Assembly: GCF_023278565.1 (NCBI RefSeq)
Contig: NC_064676.1
Coordinates: 6,510,001 to 6,574,000, forward strand
Length of the DNA stretch: 64,000 bases
Origin: Colletotrichum lupini
Lineage: Eukaryota > Ascomycota > Sordariomycetes > Glomerellales > Glomerellaceae
Reading direction: 5' to 3'
The translations under genes and the position numbers were made by a program. Below, one piece after another: positions 59,352-64,000 of this stretch. The notes beneath the pieces are model-generated. The model worked only from the letters and a program-made list of their open reading frames with translations, was not told the DNA's origin and ran no database searches. Position 1 is the stretch's first letter; each line of letters begins with the position of its first letter.

Positions 59352-62035
59352 TTAAACAATACCATTATCCAGCGACGCGTCGACAGTAAACTGATACTCA
59401 GACCTCCCATGCAACACAATGCTCTCATTCCCGTAAACAAACTGTCCCTGCGTGCCGACTGGTGCCCGAATAGTAACACCAATATCACCATCGCGCACCC
59501 TCCACTCAACACTCAACTCACCTTCAAACGCAGTGACAACCTTGGCGCTCGCCCTCTTCAGCCCCATCTCGACACCACTCGCAGGCGAAACCACCCAGTT
59601 CCTGTACCCAAACCCGTCAACACCCGCAGCAGCCCGCAGCCCCGCAGCCCACTCCGTTAGCACATACGTCGCGGCGCCGCCCCACGGATGACTCAGGCTC
59701 GTGAACAGTCCCAGGCCGGGCTGTTGCGTCGCAGCGTTGACGTACTCCCAGCTCGCGCCGACCGCGCTCTTGTTCTGCGCTGCGGTCGTGTCGCCGGGTA
59801 GCATGGCGCCCCAGAGACTCTCCATCAACTCTTTCGCTGCCTGCGTCTCGTTGCCGACGAACAGCGCTTCCAGCAAGAATCCATTGGTGTTGGGTGAAAT
59901 GTTGACGCTTGAGTCGTTGGAACTCACTGCCGAGGTATCCTTGTATCCCGGGCCCAGCTTCAGGCGTGATACAGCGTCAAGAGACCGCGATGCGCGTCTT
60001 GCATTCGCCACGCCTGAAGTGATGCAGAACGCCGTTGCAGCCACAGAAATGCCGTCCAGATCAGCCGGCGAAAGACCGTACGCGCCCGCCTCCTCGTTCC
60101 AGAGACGCTCGTTGATCGCAGTCGCAAGCGATGTCGCCGCGTCCCGGTATCGCGTAGCAGATGCCGTATCATTGAGAGCATCAGCCACTTCAGCAGCACC
60201 GTTGAGAGTCTGAACGGCCTCGCATCCGATCGCGGATCCCCCGTCAGCGGGCCCCGTAAACGCGAACCCTCCATCGAAAGTCAACAGCCCTGTCGTGGAG
60301 TTGATCTGTGGCAGAAGCCAGTCGAGCACCCCCTGCCATCGCGGCCACGTGGATCTTGCCCACTCGAGGTCGTTCGTCAGACGCACGTGGTCGTTGAAGG
60401 CCATGAGGCCTAGGAGCTGGTAATCCTGCAGCCCGAAGCTCCCCGCCGGCGCTAACGCATCGGCGACGGAGGAGAGGTTGTAGCCCAGATTAGGTGAGAT
60501 GTTCATCTGCCCGTTTGCGATTTGGGAATCAAGTAGCAGCTGCAGGGTCCCCCTAGCCTGCTCCGTCTTTGACGTGCTGACGGCGATGATGCGTGCCGTG
60601 TGGTAAAAGTCGCCGAGCCAGATGAGGCGGTCGCGCTTCGGACCGTCAAGGCAGGCGGCTTCACTGTTAGCTTGAGTCCCGTATTCGGCGAGGATGTCTT
60701 CCGCGTTGCCGGTGAGGGTGTTTGAGTAGAGCGTGGAGCCGTTAGCGGTGTCGTAGACGTGCACGTTCTTGAAGTAAGCTGCCTGGTCTTGGTACGCCCC
60801 GAAGCCGAAGGAGCCGCTGAAGTCAGGCGACCCGGTGTAGGAGACTGTGCCGGAGCTGAGAGCCCACGGGTAGTCGGAGCGCGAGATGTTGAGGATCTGG
60901 GTATCGTTGATAGAGACTGCTAGGTGGCCGGTGGGAGCCATGGAGGCTTTGATGCGGTACCACTCGTTCTCCTTCACTGTGAACGGGACCTCGAAGACGT
61001 CGAGCAAGTAGCTTGTTAGTGTTGTCTGATTCACAAAGTCAGGACCGTATGCCAGTGAAATAGTGTTGGGCGGTGTCAGAGTCTTGTTGACGTTCGCGAA
61101 GGTGCTCGACTCGGGAAGCTCGCCGGTGAGGAGCATGGTGTATCCATTGCCGGCGATGACTCCTCCCTGTGTATCTCATCAGCATTGGCTTTCCCCCGGA
61201 CCTTACGTGAGTCCGAACGTACCGTTACCCACCAGCTGCCTCCCCTCGCGATCTTGGTATCAAACTCAAGAGTGTAGTTGCTCCACGTTGTGCCCTTGTA
61301 TGTCACCGAGGGTCTGGTGCTACGCGCAAACACCCCGTTCTCTTCAGTGACCTCCCAGATTGTCGTTTGCGTACCCTTGTCAAAGCAGGCCGCCGTGGCT
61401 GCCCGAGCACCGAGCTTCCAGACCTCGTTCAGAATTTCATCGTCACTCTCAAACTGCCCCGGAAGTTTCTCTGGCTCGATAGTATCGATCGTCGCCTCGA
61501 AGCCCACGCTCGAGAAAGTGACAGTGCCATTCGTCAAAAGTCTGATGGATTGCCATTTCTGCCCTCCTTGAATGAGCGGGGATTGGACTCGGCCGACAGA
61601 CGTGATGTTGAACGTCTCGACGCGGAAGCTGTTGCTGAGCTGATTGGAGAAGGTGTACTACGTCGCCGAACGGATGGTCGAGCCCGTCAAAGTGCTCAGT
61701 GTACTTCACCTCGATCTGGGCCGGGGCGCTGAGGGCGGAGACTTCAAAGATCGGATAACCCGCTCTCTCGGCTCCGTAATCCAAGGTGGCCAGCGGGATT
61801 TCCGGGCTTAGGGTGAACGGGGCGAAAGGGGAGGTTTGGAGCTGTGCTGCCGTGCCGGTAGCGATGCCTTTGGCCGTGAAGCTTCTGATTGAAATCTTGA
61901 AATTAGGGGTGGGCTCCTTGCGTGGGAGAAGGTAGCTTTTGTGTCTTACCTCGTGGTCGAGTTGAGGCTTGACGCATTGGCGACAACACCAACGACACCG
62001 GCTGCGAGCGCCAGCAACAAACGTGAGACTGCCAT
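59352..62035 (-). CDS. Secreted GH78 alpha-L-rhamnosidase, with an apparent 1-nt frameshift
   Basis: Three exons are proposed: 62035-61950, 61884-61223 and 61166-59352, about 853 aa. Exon 1 encodes a signal peptide (MAVSRLLLALAAGVVGVVA). The body shows the GH78 hallmarks: EACLDGPKRDRLIWLGDFYH, the GDFYHTARI block, the (alpha/alpha)6 segment LTNDLEWARSTWPRWQGVLDWL, ASWEYVNA and LSHPWGGAATYVLTEW near the C-terminus. The enzyme would release terminal L-rhamnose from plant polysaccharides or flavonoid glycosides outside the cell. Within exon 2 the frame shifts at about 61657-61661, between HFDGLDHPFGD and TFSNQLSNSFRVETFN. One surplus base explains the phases of all exons exactly. A 22-nt intron would also fit but is too short. 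The gene is therefore a fresh pseudogene or contains a sequencing error. The acceptor of intron 1 is a tandem CAGAAG. Confidence 0.85.
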
Positions 62036-62880
62036 TCCTGCTTCTGGAACCCAGTGCTATGGGCAGGAAAGATCTAAACGACAGTTTGAAGAGGCAAAGC
62101 AGCAAAGTTTCCTCTCACAACGAAAGAGTCATCGGAGACGAACATCCCGGCCCTGATTTCCTCGGCTTGTGGCCGCCATCTTGTAGTCTGGAATATTCGC
62201 ACGATCCACACCGAGCAGATTACGTCGCGTCACCCTCGCAACTGGAAGCATGACTGCTCGGGCCATCGGTAGCCGAGCAGAGCAGTCCTTGTCTTCATCT
62301 CGTGTGCTTATTAGTGTCATTTCGATCACCATTTAATGTTAACATCCCTCGCGATATCCACAGAGGAAACTTGTGGTTAGGGTTGCTCGCCAACAAACAC
62401 CCCGATCAGGCGCGCTAGATGCAAGTTCCCCGGACCCAGGTGTTTGTTTGTGGGGAAATGCGCGGGGAAGGCTGTTCGGGGCAGCATGCCGGCTGTGTGA
62501 AGCACTTTTATCGGCACTTCATCGCGGTGAAACGTTGTCAATTGATTCCCGGACCGAACCGAGCCGATGAAAGAGGTCCGGAACATCATATGAATGTTAT
62601 GAATGCAGCACGAGACGACGAGCCAAGGATCGGACTGACTTGCAGGAACGAGAACATAATAGAAAGTCCTTTCTCTGCCGTTGCCCGCGTTTCCAGGGTC
62701 TATCGAAGCTGTAACATGTTCTTGCTGCAATGATGGCGATCATGGGAAATAGGTCCTTGGGATTCCGAAATGTAAGACTCAGTTCAACTAGGTACCTTAG
62801 GTATCAATCGCAATGAATATAAAGAAACGCATTAATCATCAAGGTCACAAGAAAAGTGCTTCACTCTCCACGCCTCTCCG
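62036..62880. other. Intergenic region
   Basis: Promoter of the minus-strand rhamnosidase and the 3' flank of the minus-strand LURP-related gene. Short frames on both strands lack features. Confidence 0.4.
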
Positions 62881-63571
62881 TTAACCCTTATTGTCATTCT
62901 TCTTCTCGTCCAGACAGATGCACAGGGCACACATGAGCGCCATATCGACCCCCGGTGCCACCGTGAGCGCGTACGTCTGCTTGCCACCGAAGAAGTCGCG
63001 CGCCCGGAGCATGTTTCTGTCAATTCGCCCCAGCACCTGGCCGGTATTCGTGTCAACAATATCGGCCTGTGTCGACAGCCAATTGCCCTTCATCTCGAGC
63101 GATTCCGTCTTGCCTGTCTGTGGTGAAACGAACGTCGCGGTAGCTTTTGAGCCGATGACTGGTGCAACCCACATGGTTAGCTGGGTACTCTTGTCCGCTA
63201 TGACTAGCACCAGGGAGGTAGGTAGGGGTAGCAAACTCACGAGCAAAGCTATTCTTCACCTCCATAATCTTGTTGCCCTTGGGATCCTGCGCCGCAAATG
63301 TCGTGTGGAGGTGCAAGTGCTCCTTGACGATATCAAATAGGTGATTCCCCGACATATCATAGACAGCCTTGCGGCCCGAGATTGACAGCGCCTTGCCCTG
63401 CACACGGAGGATCGGTTGGCCATTGGCGAGCTTGATGTCGAAGCTGTCGCCGGTGATGGAAAGGATCTTTTCCTTGAGCACGAGGGTCTCGCTCTGGCGC
63501 GCCGTCAATTGCGGGAAGATGCCGACCGAGTTTCCGGCTTGGGGCAGGCTATGAACTGCTGGGGCAGCCAT
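62881..63571 (-). CDS. LURP-one-related (LOR) tubby-like protein
   Basis: Exon 1 is 63571-63241 and exon 2 is 63158-62881, joined across an 82-bp intron (GTGAGT donor, GCTAACC branch, ACCAG acceptor) to give 202 aa. The splice reads EVKNSFA-LIGSKATATF, which restores the beta-strand pattern. The family is the LURP-one-related proteins, distant tubby/scramblase relatives with a 12-stranded barrel. Matching blocks are LVLKEKILSITGDSFDI, GKALSISGRKAVYDMSGNHL, TTFAAQDPKGNKIMEVK, WLSTQADIVDTNTGQVLGRI and QTYALTVAPGVDMALM, with the C-terminal hydrophobic segment typical of the family. Plant members act in defence against oomycetes; fungal roles are unknown. Earlier acceptors in the intron do not keep phase. 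It is likely cytosolic or membrane-associated. Confidence 0.9.
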
Positions 63572-64000
63572 CGTGCTTATTTCGTGTGTTTTCTCGTGGG
63601 GGTTTTACTGGGTTTTCTTATCCCGTTTTCTGTCGTAAATTGTGAGATCGCAATGGGAGTTGATAGAAAAAATAATCTTCACAACGCTTCATGCAGCGGA
63701 GACGAGGGATGACGACTGGTTTTAAGTAAGACGCATGTGAAAGCTCATGCGAATCAAAGCTCCTACCGTCAGCTTGAACCTCGACACTTTGGAGATCTGC
63801 TGGCTGCCTGCGGCTGAGTAGACCATTGGGGGCAGTGCTTATTGCTTAGCGCCACCATTCGGTTTCGCAGGCTCACAGAGCGATGAGACACAACACAAGT
63901 ACCTGATAGAAGGGATGATGAGGTGAGGGGCACAAGGAGCTGGTTCGTTGAGAGCTTGATGTCAGACTGTCAGATGAGGCTCGCGATGACGTCAAAGGAT
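63572..64000. other. Intergenic region at window end
   Basis: Promoter side of the minus-strand LURP-related gene. No coding feature or repeat could be supported. Confidence 0.4.

Overview
The window looks like a chromosome segment of a filamentous ascomycete (Pezizomycotina, probably a Fusarium- or Colletotrichum-like Sordariomycete). Genes have short introns (about 50-80 bp) with GTRNGT donors, CTRAY branch sites and YAG acceptors. The families present are typical of that group: a fungal-specific Zn2Cys6 regulator, a BSC6-type MFS carrier, an alpha-arrestin with a PY motif, a GH78 rhamnosidase, a secretory lipase and a small cysteine-rich secreted protein. Long repeat blocks carry the mark of repeat-induced point mutation (RIP): CpA/TpG almost gone, TpA in excess, no open frames. 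The assignment rests on reading the sequence only; no search was run.

The layout alternates GC-balanced gene islands with RIP-ruined transposons, about half of the window. Positions 1-4467 hold the 3' part of a Copia element, split by a Fot1-like (pogo) DNA transposon (1664-3600). Positions 4468-9216 hold a PRISE-type reductase and a frameshifted secretory lipase. Positions 9222-15148 are a composite Copia/mini-LTR block bounded by GTATT repeats. Positions 15149-24265 hold an endonuclease/exonuclease/phosphatase protein, an unknown two-exon gene, a four-exon alpha-arrestin and a five-exon MFS transporter. Positions 24275-36738 are a 12.5-kb element with terminal inverted repeats and a perfect 9-bp target duplication (Mutator-like), containing a 4-kb palindrome and an 11-bp minisatellite. 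Positions 36748-38303 are a 1.5-kb island with one effector-like gene. Positions 38309-45732 are a full-length Copia of the same family as the first block, capped by a second Fot1-like element (45733-47620). Positions 47623-64000 are a gene-rich arm: proline dehydrogenase, a HET-related hypothetical protein, a 344-bp miniature LTR element, a flavin-reductase-like protein, a Zn2Cys6 transcription factor, a YCII-like protein, an intron-containing tRNA-Gln(TTG), a GH78 rhamnosidase with a frameshift, and a LURP-one-related protein.

The genes do not form an evident biosynthetic cluster. Several suit nutrient scavenging (proline catabolism, rhamnose release, lipid hydrolysis, sugar-type MFS, transporter endocytosis by the arrestin). 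The most interesting biology is in the mobile DNA. There is a miniature LTR element with 61-bp LTRs, a half-tRNA-iMet primer site and an internal tRNA-like Pol III module. A large Copia relative shares its LTR and primer site, so it could be the helper. There is also evidence that RIP created the TA dinucleotide later used as a transposon target.
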